Origin: Butyricimonas virosa
Lineage (GTDB): Bacteria; Bacteroidota; Bacteroidia; Bacteroidales; Marinifilaceae
Assembly: GCF_025148635.1 (NCBI RefSeq)
Contig: NZ_CP102269.1
Coordinates: 1,984,001-2,048,000 of the forward strand
DNA length: 64,000 nucleotides
Direction of reading: 5' to 3'
The notes beneath the pieces are model-generated. The model saw only the letters and a program-made list of their open reading frames with translations. It was not told the origin of the DNA and did not search any database. Positions 1-9,270 of the stretch are shown here, one piece after another; within the stretch, counting starts at the first letter, position 1, and each line of letters opens with the position of its first letter. Position numbers and translations under genes: made by a program.

Positions 1-147
1 TTAAATTATGGTAATTTTACGCTCGTCGGGAGTGCTGGTGCACCCCCTTGGCGCTTGGCCGATCCCCGACCGTTGAGTCAAAAATGAAGATGACACAGTT
101 TAATTTACACCCCCCTCCTACTATTGAATCAAGTGGTTGGTGAGTGA
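1..147. other. Left-edge stretch without a supported gene
   Basis: These bases lie downstream of the minus-strand permease gene. No ATG occurs on the minus strand here, and no recognisable peptide or clean terminator is seen. It may be the start of an intergenic region or belong to a gene lying outside the window. Confidence 0.5.
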
Positions 148-3100
148 TTACGGTTTTTGATAAACCCATTTTATAGCATCTCCCACAACCCATTGTCCGG
201 GTAATCCGATGTCATATAGCTTGACAGAACATTCTCCTTCAGGCAAGAAAAATTCTCCAATGACTACCCACCTAGAAGTTTCAGGAACGTGGACTTTAAT
301 CTTTTTTTCTCTGTTGTTGTAGGATATGGAGTAGCAATATTGTATGTCCCGAATAGGTTCTTGGGTAATCATGTGTCTACTACGTTCGTGGCTATAAGAG
401 ATGTTCGGGATGTAAGCATATATCTTGTATTTCCCTTTTTTGTTAATGGGAGTTGTCCAAGTCAGTGAACTTTCCCCTTTACCTGTTCTTTTTCTGAGAC
501 AACTCAAACAATATTCTCCGAAACAGTCGGGCATAAGTGTATATTCCCAATGAGATACAGCTGTAGAGGAATGTGTGTGGTGATTATGATTTAGTCCCAG
601 GAAACGTTTTAACCAAGGGGCAGGAGGATTTGTGATTTGAAAATTGTCATCCTCGTTATCAACGATGATTTCATTTGCGGGAGGAAAGAATATGGCAGGA
701 GAGATGGATTCTTCCCCAGCGATGGAGTCTCTGGTGGATTCCATTCCTTTTTCTAGCGTGATTGTCTTATCATGAATATCGAAAATGTTTGGACGGTTTT
801 TTGACAAACCTGTATAAATGCTATGTGAAACAACTGGATGCGGGCATATAAATATAATTTTTTTGGCTTCTCGGGCTTTCACTGAAAATGTCCTAGGGGT
901 GTAGAGCATCCTGTCTACCCGACGATCAGGTCCCGCTTTGTAAATGGCAGTTCCTAAATGCATGGTAATGACTCCATCCACATCACTTTGGTTTAAAACG
1001 TCAAATTCTATTCTGAATTTCGTGTGAGGAGTCCAGGGATCTTCTTCCTCTTCCGTGGGTGATAAAATTCGTTTTATTCGAAAATTTTTTACTTGAAAAG
1101 CGGGTAGTTCTTGACGGTCAAAATATTTCGGGAAAATTTCAGACAGGTGCCATCCGAAGTTTTCAGAGAAGGCATGATCAAAAGTTTGAAAATTAACTTG
1201 TCGGAAACGGTTGTTTTTCATAAAATCTTGTACGAATAAATGAAAATCCGTGGCAGAAGTTCCTTTAAGAATGATTTGCGAGAGTAAATCGTTTGCTTTT
1301 AGTTCGTTAATTTGATTTATGATCTCAAAGGAAAGTGTCTTATCCGAGAGGGCCGCCTGATAACTTTTCCCATTTAAATAGTCCAAGGCTTTTTGCTGGG
1401 AGTCTGGAGGTGCTACATTGGGATCTCTGTTTTCCCACGGTCTTTTCACGATTTGATTTAAGAGATTATTGATCGTTGGGTATTTGTGAGAGTAAATGTA
1501 GTTTATGTAGTTGAAAAATAGAGGATTGAAGTTGTATATGTTGTAAGTTGATTCGTAATGCCATGTTGTCCCTAACTTTAGGTGGGAGAGTGGGCCTTCT
1601 TCCCAAGACGTTAGAATATGTTCATTGTTAAGTTCCCAGTATAGACTTCTTTCGAAAGGTTCGATCCAATTAGATATTTCAAAGCGTAACCGTTTTTGGG
1701 CAAAGGCTCTGATTCTTCCGTTTAGTATACCTATCCCTCTTTCCGGACACAATACCATTTCGGGTTGTATCATCTCGCTTCCTCCTGTTGCCGGGTGATA
1801 GTGAGAGGTGAAGGTAACCGGGGTTTCTACGAGGCGCAAGCGGTTAAATAGATAGGAAGATTTTTTTTCATATTCTATGGTTTCTTTCACATCCCTGATT
1901 TTGTCGGAGAGTGAGGTTAATTGTTGGTCAATTGAGGTGAGAATCTCGAAGTTATTTTTTGACATGTACAGCTCGTAGGTCACGCTGTCCACGGTTATCT
2001 CCCGTTTCTCATATTTCCCGATACATAGCGATATGTTCCTTTGAGGGTGTTCGTTTTCAAACCGGGTACCTGATGCTATCCCGTGGCGGGAGCCTTGGGA
2101 GATAGCAGTAAGCCGGGTCGGGTGATTGATGGTTAAGGTATAGCGGGTGAAATCGCACGGGGTGTTATAGGGATGAGCGGGGTTTACAGGTGGGGAGGTA
2201 ATCGGGTACCAGAGGCATTCGGGCGTGAGCAAGGTGTAATCTTTTTCGAGGAAGGCGTATCGATGGCCGAACCTGCAGGATAGGTAGTGGCGGTTGTCAA
2301 TGTCAAATTCTTTCTGTTGTTTCGGGATATAGAGGTAGCAGATACCTTCATCGATAGTTCCTTGATATTGAATGTCAAGAGCGAGAGAATCACCGGGCGA
2401 AACAGGTCGTGAGATCACGATAGCCTGAGCCTCTCTCGTGAAAGGTACGGGAGATAGGTTTTCTTGTATGCTTGTAACCTCTAGGGAGGGGTTCAAGTAA
2501 AGGATGATTTCCGATAGGGTTATGCCAGTCGGGTTATATAGCGAAACCCGGCTTTCCACGCGAGCTTCTTTCTGTTGGTAGGTAAACCGGATGTCATGAG
2601 CGATGATGTTGATCTTGTTTGGAGAGTCGTGTTTCTCGTACACGGATTCATAGAGTGCGTGGCGTCGCTCGACTTGCTCGTGATGGTTGTACGTGATAAA
2701 ACCTGCCAATAATCCCACGAAGAGGGCGAGAATCCCGGAACAGGCAGCCCGTTGACGGCCGTTGATCTTGTTGGGGATACGGGGCAGCCCGCTAATGGCG
2801 AGCGTGATGAACCCGATTCCCAGCAAGAGGAAAGTTGTTCGATGGAGCAAGAAACCGGGTAAATCGGCTATCCCCGTGAAGTCGGAAAACGTGTAGGGAA
2901 GGAGGATGCCGAGAGGATCGAATAGCCCGTGGTAAAGGGTGGATAGGAAGAGGATATCCACGGAGAGGTAAACTAGCATAAAAAAGGTGGTGACGGTTCC
3001 GTTTTTAAAGCAACGAGCGGCAAGGAAAGAGGTGATGCCCACAATAAAAACAATGGTGGGAAGGATTAGTGTTACCAGGTAGAACAAATAGATAAGGGGC

Positions 3101-3522
3101 CGGAAAGAGGTCGGGGAGGCGAAAAGATTGATTAACCCGGCCAGGGCGAGCGAGATACTTCCCATGATCATGAAGGCAATGATGATCCCGAGTATAAAGC
3201 CTGTCGAGTAGGTATCGTTTCCTTGCGGGTGAACGAGCAGGGCTTCCAGCGTGTTGTATTTTTTTTGCTTGTGTACCCAGAATCCCATGGTGGCGAGGGG
3301 GAATACTAAGAGTAGGTTAAACATGTAAGCGTTTTGTGTGGGGATGAAGGAGGATAGGACAAGGGTGTACTCGACGGGAATGTTGAACATGTCACTTTGG
3401 AATGATACCTGGTATGCGATGAGTAGAGGGATCAAGACCATAAATGCAACACGGAAAGTTTTATTTCGCCATATTTCCGTGAAAGAATACCGGGTAATTA
3501 ACCAAAGTTGATGTAGGTTCAT
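148..3522 (-). CDS. ABC-2 type permease fused to M1-peptidase-like and golvesin-like periplasmic domains (copy 1)
   Basis: The product is a 1124-residue inner-membrane protein. Residues ~1-275 hold about six hydrophobic segments typical of an ABC-2 permease half; another helix follows near residue 285. The remaining ~800 residues should be periplasmic. They begin with a beta-rich part like the N-terminal domain of M1 aminopeptidases (ILYLNPSLEV, ECLWYP, DFTRYTLTI). The region that would hold the M1 active site has no HExxH motif. The last ~130 residues resemble golvesin/xanthan-lyase C-terminal domains, ending in VGDAIKWV. I chose MNLHQLW as start because it matches the start of the homologue at 23200-26559; a longer frame opens 66 bases upstream. 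No ABC ATPase gene is visible beside it. It follows a small Cys-containing secreted protein gene on the same strand. Substrate unknown. Family call fairly sure, peptidase inactivity inferred. Confidence 0.75.
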   Translation of the reverse strand: MNLHQLWLITRYSFTEIWRNKTFRVAFMVLIPLLIAYQVSFQSDMFNIPVEYTLVLSSFIPTQNAYMFNLLLVFPLATMGFWVHKQKKYNTLEALLVHPQGNDTYSTGFILGIIIAFMIMGSISLALAGLINLFASPTSFRPLIYLFYLVTLILPTIVFIVGITSFLAARCFKNGTVTTFFMLVYLSVDILFLSTLYHGLFDPLGILLPYTFSDFTGIADLPGFLLHRTTFLLLGIGFITLAISGLPRIPNKINGRQRAACSGILALFVGLLAGFITYNHHEQVERRHALYESVYEKHDSPNKINIIAHDIRFTYQQKEARVESRVSLYNPTGITLSEIILYLNPSLEVTSIQENLSPVPFTREAQAIVISRPVSPGDSLALDIQYQGTIDEGICYLYIPKQQKEFDIDNRHYLSCRFGHRYAFLEKDYTLLTPECLWYPITSPPVNPAHPYNTPCDFTRYTLTINHPTRLTAISQGSRHGIASGTRFENEHPQRNISLCIGKYEKREITVDSVTYELYMSKNNFEILTSIDQQLTSLSDKIRDVKETIEYEKKSSYLFNRLRLVETPVTFTSHYHPATGGSEMIQPEMVLCPERGIGILNGRIRAFAQKRLRFEISNWIEPFERSLYWELNNEHILTSWEEGPLSHLKLGTTWHYESTYNIYNFNPLFFNYINYIYSHKYPTINNLLNQIVKRPWENRDPNVAPPDSQQKALDYLNGKSYQAALSDKTLSFEIINQINELKANDLLSQIILKGTSATDFHLFVQDFMKNNRFRQVNFQTFDHAFSENFGWHLSEIFPKYFDRQELPAFQVKNFRIKRILSPTEEEEDPWTPHTKFRIEFDVLNQSDVDGVITMHLGTAIYKAGPDRRVDRMLYTPRTFSVKAREAKKIIFICPHPVVSHSIYTGLSKNRPNIFDIHDKTITLEKGMESTRDSIAGEESISPAIFFPPANEIIVDNEDDNFQITNPPAPWLKRFLGLNHNHHTHSSTAVSHWEYTLMPDCFGEYCLSCLRKRTGKGESSLTWTTPINKKGKYKIYAYIPNISYSHERSRHMITQEPIRDIQYCYSISYNNREKKIKVHVPETSRWVVIGEFFLPEGECSVKLYDIGLPGQWVVGDAIKWVYQKP

Positions 3523-3611
3523 GGTATGTGGGTTGAGTGTTAATTTAATAATTGTAATATGGAGATGTGTCGGGATGACACACCCCATAATTTAGTAGGC
3601 TTCGTAAATGT

Positions 3612-3911
3612 TTAGAATATTTCTTCATAACATCCACAAGCTTGGTTTTCCGGAACGCAAGTTTTAATGGAGCAATCGAATAAATATCCAGGAGGACAGT
3701 AGTGTGTGATCCAAGTAACTCCGACTACAACTTCTGTGTACGTTCCTCGGACTGCTATAACGCCTTTAGGTGTTATAGCCCACTCGTGGTCAAGTTCCCC
3801 TATTTCAGGACTTCGAGAAGTAACTGATGAGAACGGACTCCCGAATAAATTCAAAAAAAGAAAAAACAACATGGTTGTTAAACCAGCTTGGATAAAAAAT
3901 CTCTTTTTCAT
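3612..3911 (-). CDS. Small secreted Cys-rich protein with CP..FD....CVPE motif (copy A)
   Basis: This 99-residue protein has an N-terminal hydrophobic signal segment (residues ~5-25) and five cysteines, four or five of them clustered at the C-terminus (Cys72, 80, 85, 92, 94). The segment from Cys72 to Glu88 has the pattern C-P-x4-F-D-x2-I-x2-C-V-P-E, which is shared at identical spacing by the small protein at 17374-17694. The pattern superficially resembles a half chitin-binding type 2 (peritrophin-A) motif; that is a resemblance, not an assignment. It lies 89 bases upstream of the ABC-permease fusion on the same strand, so the two are probably cotranscribed. The signal segment lacks a clear lipobox, so export to the periplasm or outside is inferred. 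No known family recognised. Confidence 0.6.
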   Translation of the reverse strand: MKKRFFIQAGLTTMLFFLFLNLFGSPFSSVTSRSPEIGELDHEWAITPKGVIAVRGTYTEVVVGVTWITHYCPPGYLFDCSIKTCVPENQACGCYEEIF

Positions 3912-4075
3912 GATTCTTTGATTTTAGTGGAATATTTTTTTAATAAAATGCAATCGCATTTATTACTAATACAATTCAGAGTGGTTTTTGGGTGAAAAAT
4001 GAAAATAGATTCTACACGTTATACCCTAATTCAACCTAAATAAAGAGGTAATGCAACCCAAATAATCTCACTCAT

Positions 4076-4144
4076 TCAGAGCTCATTCGAAGCTTAATCG
4101 TTGCTCAGACATTGGGGGATGGCGAAGCTCTGAGGGAGCTTCGA
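4076..4144. repeat. Nested inverted repeat
   Basis: Two 8-bp inverted pairs interlock: 4076-4083 with 4126-4133, and 4087-4094 with 4137-4144. The sequence is built from variants of GAGCTC, TTCGAA and AGCTT, so several alternative foldings are possible. Likely a dispersed intergenic repeat or a structured RNA element; not identified. Confidence 0.5.
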
Positions 4145-4487
4145 GTGCTCTTCGAATAAGTGGGATTATTTCCCTAGGATTTCCTACAGTTTACTTTAGG
4201 TTCTTGTTAGGATTTCATTCTTTACCATCATTTGTTATCCCGATAGTTTCGAATTTGTTTAAACTTTACCGAGAATGGATAAAAATGCTAGATATTGGTA
4301 ATTCAGAATGTGATGATCGTAAAAAGAATTGTTTAAATTTGTTGGAAATTTGGCTTTTAGAGGGTGATTTTGTAATAAATGCTCTTGATGTGTTATAAAA
4401 TAATCAATAAAATTTGAATTAGGTTTTCACCCTGATCTTGTTGTGAATTGTATTAGGATAAAACGATCGTTTAATGCGTTTGTAAAT

Positions 4488-4513
4488 AGGAGCCTTCTGG
4501 GCTCTTTTTTTTT
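4488..4513 (+). terminator. Rho-independent terminator-like hairpin before fecR
   Basis: The stem AGGAGCC/GGCTCTT (one G.U pair) with a 5-base loop is followed by a run of nine T. It lies on the plus strand upstream of fecR although no plus-strand gene is recognised before it. It could end a short non-coding transcript or act as an attenuator in the fecR leader. Confidence 0.6.
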
Positions 4514-4624
4514 AATTCTAAAAAATCGTTTATTCTAATTATCAATTCGTTAGTATTTGTCTTTCATTTTCATCTTTCAATGTCATTAAACGATCCTTTT
4601 TTGATCGTATCAAAAATTTGGAAG

Positions 4625-5794
4625 ATGGAAAATTTAGAAAAAGGCATAGAGGTTTCTCGGTTGATAGTGAAATATTTACAGGGATGTATTTCTCCGGAAG
4701 AGAAAGTTATGTTAGACAAGTGGTTGGAGGAAAGTTCTGAAAATAGAGAGATATATCATCGTGTGCAGGGGCGGGTGAATCGGGAGGAACGGCAGAGGAT
4801 CATTCGAAAACTAAATAAACGTGCGGCTTGGGAACGGGTAGATAGGAACACGAAAAAGTATAGGCATCCTATTCTGAGGCGGTGTATGAAGTATGCGGCT
4901 ACTATTGTGTTGCCTTTATTTATGGTTGGAGTTGGTTTTTATCTGATCAGGGATAAAGAAGAAATTCATCCGGTTGCAGAGATGGTAAAAATTAGTCCGG
5001 GGGTAACGAAAGCGGAATTGGTATTGGCAGATGGGCATAAAGTAGTTTTGGGTACGGAAACGATAGACTCGTTAGTAAGCGAAGAGGGTGTGAATATTGT
5101 GAAGGATGGGAATGGAGTATCTTATTTGGGGAATAAAGAAGAAGGTGATTTGGCTTATAATATTATGCGTGTGCCTCGTGGAGGTGAATTTAAGGTGAGA
5201 TTACAAGATGGGACATTGGTTTATATGAATTCGGAGACCGAGTTAAAGTATCCGGTACGTTTTGTCGGAAAAGAAAGACGAGTGTATTTGTCAGGCGAGG
5301 CTTATTTCGAAGTACAGCGAGATACGACAAAGCCTTTTATCGTGGTTATGAATGGGAATGAAGTTCGGGTGTTGGGGACCGAATTTAATGTTCGTTCTTA
5401 TGAGGATGAAAAATGTCAATTTACGACGCTGGTAGCAGGAAAGGTGTTACTGACAACCCACGATCATAGGTGCATAGAATTATTACCGAATGAGCAGGGG
5501 ATTGTTGATCCGCAAGGAGATATAAGAAAAGAACAAGTGGATGTTGCTCTCTACACGGCTTGGAAAGATGGCAATTTCGTGTTTCGAAAGCAAAGCTTGG
5601 AACATATAATGGAGATTGTCGAAAGGTGGTATGATTTGAAAGTAACCTTTGAAGACGAGTGGTGTAAACAGGTTAGTTTTTCCGGTAACGTGGAGCGATA
5701 TGATGATTTTAGTAAGCTGGCAGAAATGCTGGAGGCTACCGGGAGCGTGAAGTTTAGAATAAAGAATAATGAAATCTATGTAACCAAAAGATAA
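4625..5794 (+). CDS. FecR-family anti-sigma factor without adjacent sigma gene
   Basis: This 389-residue protein carries an N-terminal cytoplasmic part (residues 1-86, binding an ECF sigma factor in the family), one membrane helix (~88-108) and a periplasmic FecR domain with the hallmark sequence VPRGGEFKVRLQDGT and YLSGEAYFEV, then a C-terminal DUF4974-like part. Such proteins relay a signal from the STN domain of the partner SusC protein to an ECF sigma factor. The next gene is an STN-containing SusC, which fits. No sigma factor gene is next to it, unlike the second locus in this window (39957-40505). I chose the ATG at 4625 (MENLEKG) because FecR proteins of this type begin just before the helix LIVKYLQG; an in-frame ATG lies 45 bases upstream. 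Confidence 0.85.
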   Translation: MENLEKGIEVSRLIVKYLQGCISPEEKVMLDKWLEESSENREIYHRVQGRVNREERQRIIRKLNKRAAWERVDRNTKKYRHPILRRCMKYAATIVLPLFMVGVGFYLIRDKEEIHPVAEMVKISPGVTKAELVLADGHKVVLGTETIDSLVSEEGVNIVKDGNGVSYLGNKEEGDLAYNIMRVPRGGEFKVRLQDGTLVYMNSETELKYPVRFVGKERRVYLSGEAYFEVQRDTTKPFIVVMNGNEVRVLGTEFNVRSYEDEKCQFTTLVAGKVLLTTHDHRCIELLPNEQGIVDPQGDIRKEQVDVALYTAWKDGNFVFRKQSLEHIMEIVERWYDLKVTFEDEWCKQVSFSGNVERYDDFSKLAEMLEATGSVKFRIKNNEIYVTKR

Positions 5795-5800
5795 AAAGAA

Positions 5801-5831
5801 AAAGGTGGAATACTTGCACTATTCCACCTTT
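5801..5831 (+). terminator. Perfect 12-bp hairpin between fecR and susC
   Basis: AAAGGTGGAATA at 5801-5812 pairs perfectly with 5820-5831 around a 7-base loop, right after the fecR stop codon. It can act as a terminator or attenuator that lowers readthrough from fecR into susC, or protect mRNA ends. The T-tract is short (TTT). Confidence 0.6.
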
Positions 5832-5874
5832 AGTACCAGTGTGACTGGCATTGTTTTACTTAAAATACAAATGT

Positions 5875-8800
5875 ATGAAAAAAAAGCGAATTGTACATCT
5901 TCTCCCGAAAAGAAGGTTATTAAAAACATGGTTGATTATGAGGTTTATCGTCCTGTTTATGTGCGTGTCCGCGATGCAGCTGACGGCTGCGGTGTACAGC
6001 CAAGAAGTAAAAGTGACGTTGTCTGTGAAAGACGCTTCTTTTGAGAGTGTGATCCGTCTGTTAGAAGCAAACACGGAATACACGTTTCTTTATGAGGATC
6101 GGCATATTGCCGAAATCGGAGGTTTAAATCTGAATTTCCGGGATACGGATATTAAAGTTGTGTTGGATAAATGCTTGCAAGGAACAAATTTGAGTTATCG
6201 GTTGATGAATAATCACACGATCGTGATCCAACGGGGTGTGGCGGTTGACACGACAAAACAGAAAGCTCCTCAAAAGATGTCTGTTTCCGGAGTAGTTAAG
6301 GACGTGAAGGGAGAGGTTTTGCCCGGAGTAACGATTCGGATAAAAAATACACAATTGGGATTCGTGACGGATATTGATGGAAAATTTAAGTTTGATTTTC
6401 CAAAACAGGATACGGTGATTTTAATTTTCTCCTTTGTGGGTTACAAGACTCAAGAATTTCAGGTGCAAAATGACAAACCGATCACGATTGTCCTGAAAGA
6501 AGATGTGACGGAAATGGATGAGGTGGTTGTTACCGGTATTTTCACGAAAGCAAAAGAGAGTTACACGGGGGCGGTAACCACGATTACGGCGAAAGATCTT
6601 CAACGGGTTGGAAACCGGAATCTGGTGTCTTCTATCCGGAATATTGATCCGAGTTTTAATATCGCAGACAATATTGATATTGGTTCGGACCCGAATAAAT
6701 TACCCGATATTACGGTACGTGGTTCTTCCAGTTTGGATGTTGGTGTAAGAGATTTACAGGAAGATTCCAGAAGTACGCAATCTACAAATCAACCCTTGTT
6801 TATCATGGACGGTTTTGAGATTACTTTGGAACGAATGATGGACTTGGATGAGAATCAAGTGGAGAGTATCACTCTTTTGAAAGATGCCAGTGCTACAGCG
6901 ATGTATGGAACCCGCGGAGCGAATGGTGTTGTAGTTATTGTGACGAAAAAGCCGGAAGCGGGACGTATTCGGGTGACTTACAAAGGTAGTTTAAATATTG
7001 AGGCGCCAGATCTGACATCTTACGACTTGCTGAATGCCAGAGAGAAATTGCAGTACGAGTGGGCTGCTGGATTGTATGAGAATACAAATGCCAATCAAAC
7101 ACAAGAGCTATGGGATTTGTATAATCAACGTAAGATGGATGCCGAGCGGGGAGTGAATACGTATTGGTTGAAATATCCCGTGAGAACAGGTGTGGGACAT
7201 AAACATAGTTTACGTTTTGAAGGAGGAGATGAAGTTTATCGTTATTCGGTCGGTTTGTCGTATAATGATATTGCCGGTGCCATGAAAGGGTCAAACCGGA
7301 GAACATTTAACGGGAATGTTTTTCTTTCATACAAATATAAAAACTTGACATTCCAAAATGATTTACAAGTTTCTTCTAACCGTTCGTATAATTCTCCTTA
7401 TGGAACATTTAATGATTTTGCGAAAATTAATTCTTATTGGACTCCTTATGATGAAGAAGGGAATTTGATAAAAGTGTTAGAGAATTATTATTATAATAGC
7501 CTTAATAGGAGAAATTTTGTATATAATCCACTTTATAATGCGAAGTTACCCAGTAAGGATGAGAGTCGGTACACGCAAATCCAAAATAATTTTGCGATAG
7601 AATGGCATATCTTACCGGAGTTGTTTGTCCGCGGGCGTTTGGGGATTACTTCAAAGACGGATCGTGCAGATGTGTATAAATCGGCTAAACATACTGATTT
7701 TGACAATTACTCGGAAGATGATTATGGACGGAAAGGAACTTATTCTTATGGAACAGGTGAAGCTTTCAATTATGAGGCAGATTTCACGTTGAATTATTCC
7801 AAGAATTTTATGGAGAAACACCAATTGTACGTGGGATTAGGATATAATTTCGCTCAAGAAAAGAACGAGTTTTTCACCATTTTGGCAGAAGGGATTTCTA
7901 ATGTTAATATGGATTTTCTCGGTATGGCCAGCATGTATGAAAAAGATGGTCACCCACAAAGTTCAGAAGGTTTCTCTCGACGGATGGGAGGAATTGCTAA
8001 CGTGAATTATACTTATGATCGTCGTTATTTTATAGATGCTTCATGCAAGATTGAAGGATCATCTAAATTTGGTAGTGATAATCGTTATGCTCCATTTTGG
8101 TCTATCGGAATTGGTTGGAACTTGCATCATGAGGCATTTATGATGGATAATAATTTGTTGAATGTTGCTCGTTTGAAACTTTCTTACGGAACATCCGGTT
8201 CTCAGGCCTTTAATTCCTATCAAGCAATGACAACCTTTAAAGATTATGGAGGTTCGAGTTATCAAGGTTGGTATGGAGTCTATTTGATGGCCATGGGAAA
8301 TAGCGATTTAGGATGGCAGAAAACCAAACAACTGAACGTGGGTGCTGAATTGGAATTCTTTAATGGGCGGATTCGTGTCAATGCAGATTATTATAACAAA
8401 GTAACAGATGATTTGTTGTCGGATATTACGTTACCGTCATCCAGTGGTTTTGGAAGTTATAAGGCTAACGTGGGACAGGTTGCCAATACTGGTGTCGAAT
8501 TAGGAGTGAATGTTTACGTACTTCGGGATACAAAACGGGATTTGTCCTGGTTGATAGGGGGAACTTTGGCTCATAATAAGAATGAAATTAAAAAGATTTC
8601 AAATTCGTTGGAATTTTTGAATGAACAGATGAGTTCAGAAGATGGGGGGAATCCGAGTTTCATGTACGAGGAAGGACAATCTATGAATACGATTTTCGCC
8701 GTAAAATCTAAGGGAATAGATCCTAGTAACGGTAAAGAAATATATATAAAGAAAGATGGGACAGAGACATATACTTGGGATGCGAAAGATAAAGTACCTT

Positions 8801-9264
8801 GTGGTATTAATGAGCCGAAAATATGGGGTAATTTAAATACGATGTTCCGGTATAAAGGAATAACGTTGAATGCCATATTTGGTTATCGTTACGGTGGACA
8901 AATGTACAATTACACGTTAGTTAGTAAAGTAGAGAATATCAAGCCTTATGATAATGCAGATAAACGTGTATTATATGATCGTTGGAAAAATCCGGGAGAT
9001 AATGCTTTCTTTAAGGGGGTACGGGATTTTACGGCAACAAATGCTACAAGTCGTTTCGTGATGGACGAGAATACGTTGGAGTGTCGTTCCATTTCTTTAG
9101 GATATGACTGGGAGGCTAAGTGGCTGGATCAAGTAGGCATTTCTTATTTAACCATAACGGGTTACATGGAAGATGTGTTTAGAATTTCATCCATAAAACA
9201 GGAGAGAGGTTTATCTTATCCTTTCTCTCGCAAGTTTTCAGTGTCTTTATCTGTTAGATTTTAA
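5875..9264 (+). CDS. SusC/RagA-family TonB-linked outer membrane protein with STN domain
   Basis: A 1129-residue outer-membrane importer. After a signal peptide ending near AAVYSQ (residues ~35-40) come an STN secretin/TonB domain (~45-115), a carboxypeptidase-regulatory-like domain with SVSGVVKDVKGEVLPGVTI, the TonB box and plug (DEVVVTGIF; LFIMDGFEI; KDASATAMYGTRGANGVVVIVTKK), and a beta barrel ending in aromatic F (SVSLSVRF). It forms a lidded pore with the SusD lipoprotein encoded next and takes energy from TonB-ExbBD. The STN domain links it to the FecR protein upstream. I chose ATG at 5875 (MKKKRIV); the pre-signal basic stretch is normal for STN-type SusC. No glycan-degrading enzymes are encoded nearby, so a polysaccharide substrate is not indicated. 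Confidence 0.93.
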   Translation: MKKKRIVHLLPKRRLLKTWLIMRFIVLFMCVSAMQLTAAVYSQEVKVTLSVKDASFESVIRLLEANTEYTFLYEDRHIAEIGGLNLNFRDTDIKVVLDKCLQGTNLSYRLMNNHTIVIQRGVAVDTTKQKAPQKMSVSGVVKDVKGEVLPGVTIRIKNTQLGFVTDIDGKFKFDFPKQDTVILIFSFVGYKTQEFQVQNDKPITIVLKEDVTEMDEVVVTGIFTKAKESYTGAVTTITAKDLQRVGNRNLVSSIRNIDPSFNIADNIDIGSDPNKLPDITVRGSSSLDVGVRDLQEDSRSTQSTNQPLFIMDGFEITLERMMDLDENQVESITLLKDASATAMYGTRGANGVVVIVTKKPEAGRIRVTYKGSLNIEAPDLTSYDLLNAREKLQYEWAAGLYENTNANQTQELWDLYNQRKMDAERGVNTYWLKYPVRTGVGHKHSLRFEGGDEVYRYSVGLSYNDIAGAMKGSNRRTFNGNVFLSYKYKNLTFQNDLQVSSNRSYNSPYGTFNDFAKINSYWTPYDEEGNLIKVLENYYYNSLNRRNFVYNPLYNAKLPSKDESRYTQIQNNFAIEWHILPELFVRGRLGITSKTDRADVYKSAKHTDFDNYSEDDYGRKGTYSYGTGEAFNYEADFTLNYSKNFMEKHQLYVGLGYNFAQEKNEFFTILAEGISNVNMDFLGMASMYEKDGHPQSSEGFSRRMGGIANVNYTYDRRYFIDASCKIEGSSKFGSDNRYAPFWSIGIGWNLHHEAFMMDNNLLNVARLKLSYGTSGSQAFNSYQAMTTFKDYGGSSYQGWYGVYLMAMGNSDLGWQKTKQLNVGAELEFFNGRIRVNADYYNKVTDDLLSDITLPSSSGFGSYKANVGQVANTGVELGVNVYVLRDTKRDLSWLIGGTLAHNKNEIKKISNSLEFLNEQMSSEDGGNPSFMYEEGQSMNTIFAVKSKGIDPSNGKEIYIKKDGTETYTWDAKDKVPCGINEPKIWGNLNTMFRYKGITLNAIFGYRYGGQMYNYTLVSKVENIKPYDNADKRVLYDRWKNPGDNAFFKGVRDFTATNATSRFVMDENTLECRSISLGYDWEAKWLDQVGISYLTITGYMEDVFRISSIKQERGLSYPFSRKFSVSLSVRF

Positions 9265-9270
9265 AAGAGT

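Larger units (their letters stand above)
3912..4624. other. Divergent intergenic region with nested inverted repeats and a start-less open frame
   Basis: This stretch separates the divergent small-protein and fecR genes. It holds nested inverted repeats at 4076-4144 (TCAGAGCT pairs with AGCTCTGA; TCGAAGCT pairs with AGCTTCGA). A plus-strand frame stays open from about 4066 to 4398 but has no ATG near its beginning; only a 37-codon tail starts with ATG. The translated part that covers the repeats is low in credibility as protein. A terminator lies at 4488-4513. No convincing gene or TAnnTTTG promoter was found, so the fecR promoter remains unassigned. Confidence 0.5.

Noticed and set aside
4204..4398. 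64-codon frame in the 3.9-4.6 kb gap
   Set aside because: It begins with TTG inside a longer start-less frame, has no signal, motif or recognisable similarity, and covers a repeat; not listed as a gene.
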